Notes: generated by a model not told the origin, from the sequence alone. A stretch of DNA of 64,000 bases from an uncultured Bacilli bacterium (GCA_934101425.1 CAKOQQ010000002.1:62001-126000), one strand, 5' to 3'; positions 7,413 through 16,892 are shown, counted from the first letter of the stretch. Translations and numbers: made by a program.

Positions 7413-8117
7413 ATGAAATTAAAAGTTAATAATGTTAAAAAATTTGCAGCTATGGGATTGGTTTTACTAGAAGTTGGTACATTTACAGGGTGTAAAACTA
7501 CATTAAACGAAGTGATAACTTATGACGAACCTGATAAAGTTTATGAAACTGTTGCTAATGTAAGTGAAAGAAATATCTATGAAGACTTAGAATTTTTAAA
7601 TGCTAGTGAAATGGAAACTTCTAGTGAAACTATTAGTAGCATAAGTGAGGAAAGAAAATTAGAGAGTGCAGAATCACTACTAGAAGGATATGAAAAGAAT
7701 CCTATTTCTTCTACTAATTTAAATGAAGAAATAAGTAAATATTATCAAGATCACATTGATGAGTTAAATGATGTACTAAATCCTGATTATCATGAAATAC
7801 ATGTTAAATATGGAGCATTAGTATATCAAAGACTACTAAATAGTGGTATAAAAAAAGAAGTTATTTTAGGGGAACTTGCTAATGTAATATTAGAACAACA
7901 AATCCCAAGATGCGTAAGTGAAGAAGAATGGGATGCTAATTTTGGTAATATTGTATCTGTACTTGGAGAAACTGAATCTATGTATGAAGCATATTTCTGT
8001 TTATCATATTTAGTTCATGATGAATTATGTGATTTAGAACATACTAAAAATCTTTATGGTGCAGTTACTTGTGATGAATTATCTAAAGCATTTGAAAAAA
8101 AATATACATTAAATTAA
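7413..8117 (+). CDS. Putative secreted lipoprotein of unknown function
   Basis: Not recognised. A 234-residue protein starting MKLKVNNVKKFAAMG, with a hydrophobic stretch and GTFTGC, which may be a lipobox with a suboptimal -3 residue. The next part (about 35-110) is acidic and Ser/Glu-rich, as in a spacer, and the C-terminal part is helical with a few Cys residues. GAGGAG lies five bases before the ATG at 7413; the open frame extends upstream without a second ribosome binding site. One of the few plus-strand genes here, with its own strong promoter and a terminator, so it is monocistronic. Confidence 0.65.
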   Translation: MKLKVNNVKKFAAMGLVLLEVGTFTGCKTTLNEVITYDEPDKVYETVANVSERNIYEDLEFLNASEMETSSETISSISEERKLESAESLLEGYEKNPISSTNLNEEISKYYQDHIDELNDVLNPDYHEIHVKYGALVYQRLLNSGIKKEVILGELANVILEQQIPRCVSEEEWDANFGNIVSVLGETESMYEAYFCLSYLVHDELCDLEHTKNLYGAVTCDELSKAFEKKYTLN

Positions 8118-8142
8118 AAAGACACGTATGTGTCTTTTTTTT
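8116..8142. terminator. Bidirectional terminator between convergent genes
   Basis: AGACAC and GTGTCT form a hairpin with a 4-nt loop, with A-runs on one side and T-runs on the other, so it can end transcription of the lipoprotein gene and of mutL. It overlaps the mutL stop codon. Confidence 0.8.
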
Positions 8143-9886
8143 AGAATCCGCTTCTTTTAAATAGTTTTTCAAGTTCACTATTAGAATAAAATATAAGTGT
8201 TGGTCTACCATGTGGACAGTTAAATGGATTTTTACATTTTCTTAAGTCATTTATAAGATTTTCCATTTCTTCTAATGTAATATTTTGATTTGCTTTTATA
8301 CTTAATTTACAACTTAGCATAGTAGCCATTGCTTCATTAAATTTTTCAATAGTAAAATCTTTTTCAAAATGAACAATTAAATCTATTATTTTCTTAATAG
8401 CTTCTTCTTCATATCCTTTAAGTAACCACGTAGGATGTTCTTTTATTATATAACTATTTATACCAAATTCTTCTACTTTAAATCCTAGGCTATTCATAAA
8501 TGCTATATTTTCTTTAAAAATAACATTATCACTACCAGTTAATTCTACAGTAACCGGTATTAACATAGCTGTTTTTTCTTTTATTGGATTACCAAATTTT
8601 TCCTTATAATATTCATAATTTACTCTTTCTTTAGCTGCATGTTGATCTATTAGATACATACCAAGTTCATTTTGACATACTATATATGTACCATGAACAA
8701 GTCCTACTGGATATAATTCTGGTAATCTATCAGTTTCTTTTTCTTCTAAATCTAATGTTACTTCTTCTAAATCTTCATTTATTTCTAAAGGAATTTCTTC
8801 AAATAATTCATTTTCATAACTAGGCTTAGCTTCACCTATTCTACTAAGTTCTAATTTTTGTTCCTCATAAATAGGTGTTTTTACTTCTACTTTCGGTATA
8901 AGTATTTTTTTATTTAATTTACTCTTAATAACATTTTCAATTAAAACTTTCAATTCTTCTAATTTACTAAATTTAATATCCATCTTTGTAGGGTGAATAT
9001 TAACATCTATTAAACTTGGATCTACTTCTATATTTATAACGACTATAGGATATCTATTATCTGGTTTATATCCATGATAAGCATCATTTATAACTTTATT
9101 TATTTCATTATTTCTAACTACTCTACCATTTACTAAAGTAATCATATTATTTCTACTAGATCGATGAAGTTCTGGTTTAGATATGTAACCTGTCACATCA
9201 TAATCATCATCACTAGTTTTTATTTCTATCATACCTTTTGCCACTTCAAGACCATATATATCTCTAATTGTTTTAAGTAAATCTCCTCTACCATCTGTAG
9301 ATATTACTATATTATCATTATTTGTTAATGTAAATTTAATATTTGGAAATGATAAAGCTATTTTATTTACATAATCAGTTATATTAGCTAGTTCAGCATA
9401 TAAACTCTTTAAGTGTTTTAACCTTGCTGGAGTATTATAAAATAAATTTGATACTGCCATTATAGTACCTTTTCTAGAATCTCCATTTTGAACACTTATA
9501 GTTTTACCACCACTAATATGAACTATAGTTCCAATATCGCCTGTTGATGTTTTAAGAACTACATCACTTACAGAAGCAATACTTGGTAATGCTTCACCTC
9601 TAAAACCTAACGTATCAATTCTATATAAATCTTCTTCTGTTTTAAGTTTACTAGTTGCGTGACGTAAAAAACATATAGTAGCATCACTCTTATCCATACC
9701 CTTACCATTATCGGTTACTCTAATAAGTTTAGTACCTGCATCTATTAAATCAATTTTAATTTCATCACTACCAGCATCTATACTATTTTCAACTAATTCT
9801 TTTACAACAGATGCACATTTTTCAACTACTTCTCCTGCTGCAATTTTATTTGCTAGTAAGTCATCTAATACTCTTATATTTGCCAT
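8141..9886 (-). CDS. mutL: DNA mismatch repair protein MutL
   Basis: Mismatch-repair ATPase and nicking endonuclease. The 581-residue protein has the GHKL ATPase motifs at the N-terminus (GEVVEKCASVVKELVENS, TDNGKGM, GFRGEALPSI), a transducer domain, an acidic linker (about 330-385) and a C-terminal domain with DQHAAKERVNYE, the metal-binding endonuclease motif found in MutL of bacteria without MutH, plus CPHGRPT near the end. Length is normal. No mutS in the window. It follows uvrC by 1 nt, so the two repair genes form an operon. Confidence 0.97.
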   Translation of the reverse strand: MANIRVLDDLLANKIAAGEVVEKCASVVKELVENSIDAGSDEIKIDLIDAGTKLIRVTDNGKGMDKSDATICFLRHATSKLKTEEDLYRIDTLGFRGEALPSIASVSDVVLKTSTGDIGTIVHISGGKTISVQNGDSRKGTIMAVSNLFYNTPARLKHLKSLYAELANITDYVNKIALSFPNIKFTLTNNDNIVISTDGRGDLLKTIRDIYGLEVAKGMIEIKTSDDDYDVTGYISKPELHRSSRNNMITLVNGRVVRNNEINKVINDAYHGYKPDNRYPIVVINIEVDPSLIDVNIHPTKMDIKFSKLEELKVLIENVIKSKLNKKILIPKVEVKTPIYEEQKLELSRIGEAKPSYENELFEEIPLEINEDLEEVTLDLEEKETDRLPELYPVGLVHGTYIVCQNELGMYLIDQHAAKERVNYEYYKEKFGNPIKEKTAMLIPVTVELTGSDNVIFKENIAFMNSLGFKVEEFGINSYIIKEHPTWLLKGYEEEAIKKIIDLIVHFEKDFTIEKFNEAMATMLSCKLSIKANQNITLEEMENLINDLRKCKNPFNCPHGRPTLIFYSNSELEKLFKRSGF

Positions 9887-9887
9887 A

Positions 9888-11642
9888 TTACCTCTCTTTT
9901 AGAAACTCATATAGTTCTAATGCTACTTTGTGTGGAACTACTTCTTCTAATTCTTCTATACTTTTATTTTTCATTTCTGTTATATTTTTAAATTTCTTTA
10001 ATAATTCTATTTTTCTTTTCTTACCTATACCATCAATATTATCAAGTAAACTAGATAAAGAACCTTTATTTCTTAATTGTCTATGATAATTTATTGTAAA
10101 ATTATGTACTTCATCTTGCATTCTTTCTAAGTAATGAAATAAATCACTATTTTTATCTATTTCATATTCCTTATCTTTAGTTATAAGTGCTTTAGTATTA
10201 TGTTTATCATCTTTTTTAAGCCCAACTACTTTTATATCTAAGCCTAATTTATCTAATACTTCTAAAGCTATATTTAATTGTCCTAATGCACCATCTACTA
10301 TTATTAAATCTGGTCTTACTAAATTATCTGATAATACTCTAAAATATCTACGATATAATACTTCTCTCATTGTACCATAATCATCATTCTTATCCACATG
10401 TATTTTATATTTACGGTAATCATTTTTAGATTCCTTACCATTTACATATACAACCATTCCAGATACATTATAATTACCAAATAAATTAGAATTATCAAAT
10501 AATTCAATTCTATCCAATTTAGGAATACCAAGTAATTTTCTTAATGATTCATTAGCATTTATTGTTCTTCTTTCATCTTTTTTAATCAATTCAAAATTTT
10601 CTTCTAAACTTGTTTTAGCATTTTCATTAGCCATTAAAACAATTCTATGTTTAACACCTCTTATAGGAGTGCTTATATTTACTTTAAAATAATCACTAAG
10701 TAATTCAGTATCTACGATATTTGGAACTAATATTTCTTTTGGAATAATTACACCTTTATCATAGAAAGTTGCGATATAACGAGTTAATTCATCATTTTCA
10801 GTATCAATCATAGGAATTATTTTAGAGTGTCTGCCAACTATTTTACCATTTCTAATAAAAAATACTTGAATACTTAAATATCCTTTAGATACATAATATC
10901 CAAAAACATCCTTAGAAATATTATCATTAATTTCAACTTTTTGTTTTGTAAGTGTAATATTTATATAGTCTAATAAATCTTTTAATTCCTTAGCTTTTTC
11001 ATAATTCATCTTTTCAGATTCTATAGTCATTTCTTCTTTTATTTTTTTTACTATATAAGTATCATCACCATTTAAAAATTTAGTTATTTCACTTACCATT
11101 TCATTTAATTCTAATGGATCAACCTTTTTTTCACAATATCCTAAACATTCACCAATATGATAATATAAACATACCTTTTTACCCATATTTTTACATTTTC
11201 TAAGAGGGTATATTCTATTTAACATATTAACAGTTGTTCTTGCTGCAGTTGCATTAGGATATGGTCCATATAACCTATCTTTTTTCTTTTTTAAATTTAA
11301 ATTTCTTACAATAAGAAGTCTAGGTACTTTATCATTAGTAAGTTCTATATATGGATAACTTTTATCATCTCTAAGTAAAATATTGTATTTTGGATCATAC
11401 TTCTTTATTAAATTAATTTCTAGAATTAATGATTCTGTTTCACTATTTACAGTTATATATTCAAAATCAACTATTTCACTAACTAATTTTGCTGTTTTAC
11501 CGGTATGTTCTCTATTAAAATAAGAATTTACTCTTCTTTTTAAATTTTTAGCTTTACCTACGTAAATAATAACATTATCTTTATTCTTCATAAGATAACA
11601 GCCTGGAACTTCTGGCAAAAGAGAAAGTTTTTCTTTAAGCAT
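9888..11642 (-). CDS. uvrC: Excinuclease ABC subunit C
   Basis: Nuclease of nucleotide excision repair that cuts both sides of a lesion bound by UvrB. The 584-residue protein has the GIY-YIG domain at the start (GCYLMKNKDNVIIYVGKAKN), a CLYYHIGECLGYC cysteine region near 155, a UvrB-binding UVR segment near 200-235, the RNase H-like nuclease half (FDNSNLFG, DLIIVDGALGQL) and helix-hairpin-helix motifs at the end (IDGIGKKRKIELL). Slightly shorter than many UvrC but complete. AGGTGAT precedes the ATG. Confidence 0.97.
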   Translation of the reverse strand: MLKEKLSLLPEVPGCYLMKNKDNVIIYVGKAKNLKRRVNSYFNREHTGKTAKLVSEIVDFEYITVNSETESLILEINLIKKYDPKYNILLRDDKSYPYIELTNDKVPRLLIVRNLNLKKKKDRLYGPYPNATAARTTVNMLNRIYPLRKCKNMGKKVCLYYHIGECLGYCEKKVDPLELNEMVSEITKFLNGDDTYIVKKIKEEMTIESEKMNYEKAKELKDLLDYINITLTKQKVEINDNISKDVFGYYVSKGYLSIQVFFIRNGKIVGRHSKIIPMIDTENDELTRYIATFYDKGVIIPKEILVPNIVDTELLSDYFKVNISTPIRGVKHRIVLMANENAKTSLEENFELIKKDERRTINANESLRKLLGIPKLDRIELFDNSNLFGNYNVSGMVVYVNGKESKNDYRKYKIHVDKNDDYGTMREVLYRRYFRVLSDNLVRPDLIIVDGALGQLNIALEVLDKLGLDIKVVGLKKDDKHNTKALITKDKEYEIDKNSDLFHYLERMQDEVHNFTINYHRQLRNKGSLSSLLDNIDGIGKKRKIELLKKFKNITEMKNKSIEELEEVVPHKVALELYEFLKER

Positions 11643-11650
11643 AAAATCAC

Positions 11651-12127
11651 CTATATTACATTATTATAACCAATATTTCTTTTTAACATATCTATCATAG
11701 ATAAATGAGTATTAATTCCTACAGTACACATAGAATAATCTTTTAATACTTTTACATTATATCCTTCTTCAAACATATCAAGAGCGGTTTTAAGTACACA
11801 ACAATCAGTACTAATTCCACATAAGTATATTATATCTATATTATTATTTCTAATATAATCTCTTACTTCATCATTTAATGATGTATAAATACTCTTATCT
11901 ACTACTTTATAATTTCTAGTGGAAATAGGTATTTCTATAGATTTTTTATCCTTACAACCATCCCACTCTAATATATTATCCCATCTAGAATCATTTATGA
12001 ATCTAGTAAATAATACATCATCATATTTTTTACTATCTATCAACTTATCTATTTTTTTAATTAAATATCTTGTATTATCATTTATAAATTCATTTTGTAA
12101 ATCAATTACTAACAATAATGATTTCAT
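11651..12127 (-). CDS. Isochorismatase-family cysteine hydrolase
   Basis: A 158-residue member of the isochorismatase/nicotinamidase fold. The expected triad is visible: Asp in LLVIDLQNEF near residue 9, a Lys in KVVDKSIYTS, and Cys in CGISTDCCVLKTALD, where the nucleophile follows a typical cis-peptide turn. Members hydrolyse amides or vinyl ethers such as nicotinamide or isochorismate; the short length and missing metal-site detail do not allow a substrate call. It lies just upstream of uvrC on the same strand and divergent from yigZ. Confidence 0.82.
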   Translation of the reverse strand: MKSLLLVIDLQNEFINDNTRYLIKKIDKLIDSKKYDDVLFTRFINDSRWDNILEWDGCKDKKSIEIPISTRNYKVVDKSIYTSLNDEVRDYIRNNNIDIIYLCGISTDCCVLKTALDMFEEGYNVKVLKDYSMCTVGINTHLSMIDMLKRNIGYNNVI

Positions 12128-12142
12128 ATTACCACCATTTAA

Positions 12143-12167
12143 ATTATAGCATAAAATGTGATATAAT
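12143..12167. promoter_or_regulatory. Overlapping divergent extended -10 promoters
   Basis: Minus strand: TGC-TATAAT with the hexamer at 12143-12148. Plus strand: TGA-TATAAT with the hexamer at 12162-12167. Neither has a convincing -35, but both have the extended TG. They face the isochorismatase gene and yigZ. Confidence 0.5.
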
Positions 12168-12181
12168 TTAAGTGGTGACTT

Positions 12182-12745
12182 ATGATAATAGAAAATAATG
12201 TTATAAATACTATTGAAATAAAAAAATCTAAATTTATTACTTATCTAATTAAATTAGATAATGTAGAAGAAGTAGAAATAAAATTAAATGAAATTAAAAA
12301 AGAATATAAAGATGCTACTCATTATTGCTATGCATATATAATTCAGAATAAAGAAAAAGCTAGTGATAATGGTGAACCTAGTGGTACTGCTGGAGTACCT
12401 ATTTTAAATGTACTTAAAAAAAATAATTTATCTAATATATTATGTGTAGTAATTAGATATTTTGGTGGTATTAAATTAGGTGCTGGAGGACTTGTTAGAG
12501 CTTACTCTAATTCTTGTAGTGAAGCTATAAAATGTACCAACATAATTAAATATGTTCCTATATTAAAAATAAAAATAGTATTTAAATATGAAAATTTAAA
12601 TACTATAAATAATTTACTTATAGATACTAACATAACTTATAAAGAATTTGATACATCTATAACATATGAAGTTATATTAAGTAAAGATAAATATGATAAT
12701 ATTATAAATGAATTAAATAATTATGCTATAGTTACTAATCTGTAA
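12182..12745 (+). CDS. yigZ: YigZ/IMPACT family protein (UPF0029)
   Basis: A 187-residue protein with the family core: KKSKFITYL near the N-terminus, DATHYCYAY, and DNGEPSGTAGVPILNVL followed by VIRYFGGIKLGAGGLVRAYS. The C-terminal third is the ferredoxin-like DUF1949-type part. Homologues in eukaryotes (IMPACT) bind the translation regulator GCN1; the bacterial role is unclear. It is on the plus strand, starts after GTGGTGA, and its end overlaps the converging cyclo-ligase gene by 11 nt. Confidence 0.92.
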   Translation: MIIENNVINTIEIKKSKFITYLIKLDNVEEVEIKLNEIKKEYKDATHYCYAYIIQNKEKASDNGEPSGTAGVPILNVLKKNNLSNILCVVIRYFGGIKLGAGGLVRAYSNSCSEAIKCTNIIKYVPILKIKIVFKYENLNTINNLLIDTNITYKEFDTSITYEVILSKDKYDNIINELNNYAIVTNL

Positions 12746-13247
12746 TTATATAATCTAATTTAATGTCATGACTATCTAAAGATAATTCATCAACCATGCA
12801 TTCTTTATAAATAATACCTAATTTACATCCATCATATTTAGTGAAGAATCTATCATAATATCCACCACCATAACCTATTCTATTACCTTTATTATCAAGT
12901 AATATAGATGGTGTTATACAGATACTATTTTTATAACTCCTAACTAATCTTTTATTATTTGGTTCTAATATATTATATTTATTTAAACTAAGTTCATCTA
13001 AACTATCTATATAATAAAATAACATTTCATTATTATTACACTTTGGTACTGCTACTTTTATATTATTATGTAAGCAGTATTTTATTATATTTATAGTATC
13101 TACTTCATTTTCTTTAGATACATAAATAAGTACTTTATCATATTTATGAATACCTCTTATTACTTTATTATATATAATCATATCAGAGAGTGGATTTTTA
13201 TATTCCATTCTCTTTTTTAAATATTTACGTCTTAATTCACTTTTCAT
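12735..13247 (-). CDS. 5-formyltetrahydrofolate cyclo-ligase
   Basis: ATP-dependent enzyme that returns 5-formyl-THF to 5,10-methenyl-THF in folate metabolism. The 170-residue protein has the family pattern: basic N-terminus (MKSELRRKYLKKRME), a central VLIYVSKENEVDT segment, and the nucleotide-binding RIGYGGGYYDRFF loop. Length is normal to slightly short. It lies 23 nt downstream of tsf with no clear ribosome binding site, so it may depend on tsf-rpsB read-through. Confidence 0.93.
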   Translation of the reverse strand: MKSELRRKYLKKRMEYKNPLSDMIIYNKVIRGIHKYDKVLIYVSKENEVDTINIIKYCLHNNIKVAVPKCNNNEMLFYYIDSLDELSLNKYNILEPNNKRLVRSYKNSICITPSILLDNKGNRIGYGGGYYDRFFTKYDGCKLGIIYKECMVDELSLDSHDIKLDYIITD

Positions 13248-13270
13248 AAAGAAAAAAGATGCCGATGCAC

Positions 13271-14146
13271 CTATTTTCCTTCCATTTGTTTTGCAACTTC
13301 TTCAGCAAAGTTTTCTTCTCTTTTTTGCATTCCTTCGCCTACTTCATAACGAATCATATCAGTAATAGTTCCACCATTATTTTTAACAAATGTTGAAACT
13401 TTAATATCACCATCTTTAACGAAAGCTTGTTCTTCTAAACAAATTTCTTCATAGAATTTACGTAATCTACCTTCAACCATCTTTTCAGCGATTTCAACAG
13501 GTTTACCTTCATTGATAGCTTGTTCTTTTAATACATTTCTTTCTTTTTCTACTTCTTCAGCTGGAACATCTTCTTTTCTTACATATTTAGGTCTCATAGC
13601 TGCAGCATGCATAGCTACATCACGAGCAACTTCTTCTCCAGCATTATCAATAATAGTTAAAACAGCAATCTTTCCACCCATATGGATGTAAGAACCAAAT
13701 GATTCACTATCTTTTTTAGTTACTTTATTAAATCTTCTAAAACTTAGTTTTTCACCAATTTTACTTGTTTTTGCAATAATTAAATCATTAATAGTTCCTT
13801 CACTAGTTTCTAATGCTAATACATCTTCATTAGTTTTAGGATCATTTTTAATAATTGTATTTAAAATAGTATCTACTAATTCTTTAAATTCTGCATTTTT
13901 AGCAACAAAGTCAGTTTCTGAATTTACTTCAACGATAACAGCATCATTACCATCTACTAAGATTGCAGCCATACCTTCAGCAGCAATTCTATCAGCTTTC
14001 TTTCCTGCCTTTGCAATTCCTTTTTCTCTTAAATAATCTATAGCTTCTTCTAGATTACCTTTAGTTTCTTCTAAAGCTTTTTTACAATCTAGCATACCAG
14101 CTCCAGTTTTTTCTCTTAATTCTTTTACTAAACTAGCACTTATCAT
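13271..14146 (-). CDS. tsf: Elongation factor Ts
   Basis: Guanine nucleotide exchange factor for EF-Tu. The 291-residue protein has the N-terminal UBA-like domain with TGAGMLDCKKALEE and GIAKAGKKADR, followed by SETDFVAKN, the EF-Tu binding signature, and a coiled-coil-bearing C-terminal core. Length matches Bacilli EF-Ts. It follows rpsB, the universal order. Confidence 0.98.
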   Translation of the reverse strand: MISASLVKELREKTGAGMLDCKKALEETKGNLEEAIDYLREKGIAKAGKKADRIAAEGMAAILVDGNDAVIVEVNSETDFVAKNAEFKELVDTILNTIIKNDPKTNEDVLALETSEGTINDLIIAKTSKIGEKLSFRRFNKVTKKDSESFGSYIHMGGKIAVLTIIDNAGEEVARDVAMHAAAMRPKYVRKEDVPAEEVEKERNVLKEQAINEGKPVEIAEKMVEGRLRKFYEEICLEEQAFVKDGDIKVSTFVKNNGGTITDMIRYEVGEGMQKREENFAEEVAKQMEGK

Positions 14147-14173
14147 ATTAAAATTCCTTTCTAGATTATAATT

Positions 14174-15226
14174 TTATTTTAAAGCTTCAAGTAATTCAGC
14201 TTTCTTCATAGTTGAATAACCTTTAACTTCTTTTTCTTTTGCAAGTTCTCTAAGTTCTGCAACTGTTTTAGTTGATAAATCAACTACGGCTTTTTTTTCA
14301 GTTACTTTTTTTTCAACTTTTTCAACTTTATTAGTTTTTTCAGCTTTTACTTCTTCAGTTTTTTCTTCTTTTTTAAATTCTTTCTTTTCTTTCTTGAAGT
14401 CTTTTTTAAAACCATCTTTCTTAAATTCTTTTCTTGGTTTTCTTTCTACATCTTTATCAGTATTTCTATTTACAGTTTCTAAAGCTTTTTGCATAATTTC
14501 AGATGCATTTTCTTTATCTTTTTCACTAACATAGTCAACCATTTCACCACCATTAGCTTCAACGATAGCGTTAGCCATTACACCTAAAATAAGTTTAACA
14601 GCTCTAATAGCATCATCATTACCTGGGATTACATAATCAACCATATCAGGATCACAATTAGTATCAACAATACCAAATACTGGTATTCCTAAAATTCTAG
14701 CTTCTCTAATTGCAATTTCTTCTTTAGATGGGTCTACGATAAACATAGCATCTGGTAATTTATACATTTCTCTAATACCACATAATAAAGTATTTAGCTT
14801 ATTGTATTCTTTTTTAATACCGCTAACTTCTTTTTTAGGTAATACTTCGAATAAACCTTCTTTTTCCATGTTTTCGATTTCTTCTAATCTTTTAACTCTT
14901 CTTCTAATAGTTTTGAAGTTAGTTAAAGTTCCACCTAACCATCTTTCAGTTACATAATAAGAATTTGATCTTATTGCTTCTTCTTTAGTAGCATCTTGAG
15001 CTTGTTTCTTTGTACCAACAAATAAAACTTTTCCTCCATTTTTAGCTATGTTATTTAACACAACATATGCTTCTTCAATTGCTTTAGCTGTTTTTTGTAA
15101 ATCAATAATATAAATATCATCTCTTGATGTAAAAATGTATTCTTTCATTTTAGGATTCCATCTCTTTGTTTGATGTCCAAAATGAACTCCTGCTTCAAGT
15201 AAATAATTCATTGAAACAACTGCCAT
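14174..15226 (-). CDS. rpsB: 30S ribosomal protein S2 with C-terminal charged tail and SAP/Rho-N-like end
   Basis: S2 of the small subunit. The core (about 1-235) has LLEAGVHFGHQTKRWNPKM, NIAKNGGKVLFVGTKKQAQ and the coiled-coil insertion, as usual. It is followed by about 115 extra residues: a highly charged Lys/Glu region (about 255-315) and a terminal helical unit with STKTVAELRELAKEKEV and MKKAELLEAL, resembling Rho-N/SAP-type motifs. The frame is open further upstream, but AGGAGG sits seven bases before the ATG at 15226 (MAVVSMNYLL), giving 350 aa. Total length exceeds the usual 240-260 residues. Confidence 0.95.
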   Translation of the reverse strand: MAVVSMNYLLEAGVHFGHQTKRWNPKMKEYIFTSRDDIYIIDLQKTAKAIEEAYVVLNNIAKNGGKVLFVGTKKQAQDATKEEAIRSNSYYVTERWLGGTLTNFKTIRRRVKRLEEIENMEKEGLFEVLPKKEVSGIKKEYNKLNTLLCGIREMYKLPDAMFIVDPSKEEIAIREARILGIPVFGIVDTNCDPDMVDYVIPGNDDAIRAVKLILGVMANAIVEANGGEMVDYVSEKDKENASEIMQKALETVNRNTDKDVERKPRKEFKKDGFKKDFKKEKKEFKKEEKTEEVKAEKTNKVEKVEKKVTEKKAVVDLSTKTVAELRELAKEKEVKGYSTMKKAELLEALK

Positions 15227-15330
15227 AAACATTCCTCCTTTTGTTTTTTTCCTCCGATCACATCCACTTTTTACACCACCTATTGGCACTAGGCGTAAAA
15301 ATCCGTGTCGTGTGTATTAAAAAAGCCATT
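15227..15330 (-). promoter_or_regulatory. rpsB 5' leader, possible autoregulatory RNA
   Basis: About 100 nt of untranslated leader between the promoter and rpsB, markedly richer in GC than its surroundings, with GGTGGTGTAAAAAGTGGATG and CACGACACGG on the minus strand. Ribosomal protein operons often carry such leaders. I cannot assign it to a known family. Confidence 0.35.
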
Positions 15331-15333
15331 AAC

Positions 15334-15361
15334 ATTATAACATTAATTTATGATTTTACAA
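15334..15361 (-). promoter_or_regulatory. Promoter of rpsB-tsf
   Basis: TTGTAA, 16-bp spacer, TATAAT with extended TG on the minus strand, about 110 bp upstream of the rpsB start. Confidence 0.6.
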
Positions 15362-15371
15362 ACATTTTTAT

Positions 15372-15404
15372 AATAAAATAAGGAAAAAAGTGTTATTTTT
15401 CCTT
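15372..15404 (-). terminator. Terminator after the purine permease gene
   Basis: AAGGAAAAA pairs with TTTTTCCTT across a 7-nt loop and is followed by a T-rich tract on the minus strand. It lies directly after the permease stop codon and before the rpsB promoter. Confidence 0.65.
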
Positions 15405-15405
15405 A

Positions 15406-16866
15406 TTAAACTATTGTTGGTACTAAAAAATAAATTAAGAATAATATTGTTATACATGTTGTTACTATTGATAATGGAAATTTCTTTTTATTACCTTTTA
15501 CTAAATCTATAAAATATATAAATAAATTTATAAAGAAATAAGTTATTACCCCTATACCGATTCCATCAGTTATAGAATATGCTAAAGGCATTACTATAAT
15601 TGTTAAGAATGCAGGAACTGATTCTATAACATTATCAAAATCTATTGTTTTGATATTTTTAATCATAAGCACACCAACATATATAAGAGCTGATGAAGCA
15701 GCTTCTATTGGTATAAATGCAAATAATGGTAAAAAGAATATTGAAAGTAAAAATAGTATTGCAATTGTAAGACCTGTAAGACCTGTTTTACCGCCTTCGG
15801 CTATTCCAGCACCTGATTCTACAAATGTACTTACAGTAGAAGTTCCTACTATAGCACTCATAACAGTAGTAGCTGAATCAGCATACATAATTTTATTATA
15901 ATCTTCTGGTTTACCATTTTCATCATTTAATCCAGCATTTGTAGCACATCCTACAATAGTACCAATAGTATCAAATAAATCTAGCATTATAAAAGTCATT
16001 ACTAATATTATAAAGGTAAATAATGAACCATCTGGCAAATTAAATCCCTCTTTAAATACTGATAAGAAGACACCATCATTACTAAAGTATGAACTTATAT
16101 TTTCCCAAAATTTCCAACTTATTTTATCAACTTTACCAAGTAATATATCTAAATTTGCTACTTTAGTTGGTATTGCAAGTAAAGTAGATGATAATATACC
16201 TATTATTACAGATCCTTTTACTTTATAATGTGTTAAAACAGCTATTACAACTAAACCAAATAAAGTTACTATAGCTCCCCAAGCAGGACCACCAAGCATA
16301 AAGTTTTCACTAGAACCAAAATCTAATAATTGTAATAAAGTATATTTATTAGATATTATTATGCCACTATTTTTAAGACCTATAAAAGTAATAAATAAAC
16401 CTATTCCTACAGGAACAGCATTTATTATACATTTAGGCATACCATCAAACAAAGCTTCTCTAAGTGATACTTTACACCCTTTTTTACCTACTGGTATAAC
16501 TGATAATAAGAAAAATACTATACCACTACAAAGTATGATTAACATACCATTACCATAAGAAAAACTAAAACCTAAACTACCACCTATTACTGTACCTATC
16601 ATAGCATTAACACCCATGGTACTAGATGCTCCAAATGGTTTATTAGCTATTAAAGCCATTAAAAGAGTACCTATAAATGAACCTATTGCTGTTGCTACAA
16701 AAACAGATGACCATCTAGGATCTATATTACCATCTATAAGTAAATTATTAGGATTTACTACTAATATATATGCCATAGCTAAGAATGTAGCAATACCAGC
16801 ATATATTTCCACTTTAACACTCGTATTATGTTCTTTTAACTTAAAAAAATTTACTATCTTTTTCAT
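15406..16866 (-). CDS. AzgA-type purine (adenine/guanine/hypoxanthine) permease
   Basis: Proton-coupled nucleobase transporter of the NCS2 superfamily, AzgA/PbuG branch. The 486-residue protein has about 13 hydrophobic segments. The start FKLKEHNTSVKVEIYAGIAT with YILVVNPN, the PFGASSTMGVNAMIGT segment, LFDTIGTIVG and the ESGAGIAEGGKTGLTGL loop are all characteristic of the AzgA group rather than uracil or xanthine permeases. Monocistronic: a terminator precedes it after ruvB and another follows it. No purine riboswitch is visible in its short leader. The exact substrate is not determinable. Confidence 0.92.
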   Translation of the reverse strand: MKKIVNFFKLKEHNTSVKVEIYAGIATFLAMAYILVVNPNNLLIDGNIDPRWSSVFVATAIGSFIGTLLMALIANKPFGASSTMGVNAMIGTVIGGSLGFSFSYGNGMLIILCSGIVFFLLSVIPVGKKGCKVSLREALFDGMPKCIINAVPVGIGLFITFIGLKNSGIIISNKYTLLQLLDFGSSENFMLGGPAWGAIVTLFGLVVIAVLTHYKVKGSVIIGILSSTLLAIPTKVANLDILLGKVDKISWKFWENISSYFSNDGVFLSVFKEGFNLPDGSLFTFIILVMTFIMLDLFDTIGTIVGCATNAGLNDENGKPEDYNKIMYADSATTVMSAIVGTSTVSTFVESGAGIAEGGKTGLTGLTIAILFLLSIFFLPLFAFIPIEAASSALIYVGVLMIKNIKTIDFDNVIESVPAFLTIIVMPLAYSITDGIGIGVITYFFINLFIYFIDLVKGNKKKFPLSIVTTCITILFLIYFLVPTIV

Positions 16867-16892
16867 AACTCACCTACTTTTTAAGTATAACA

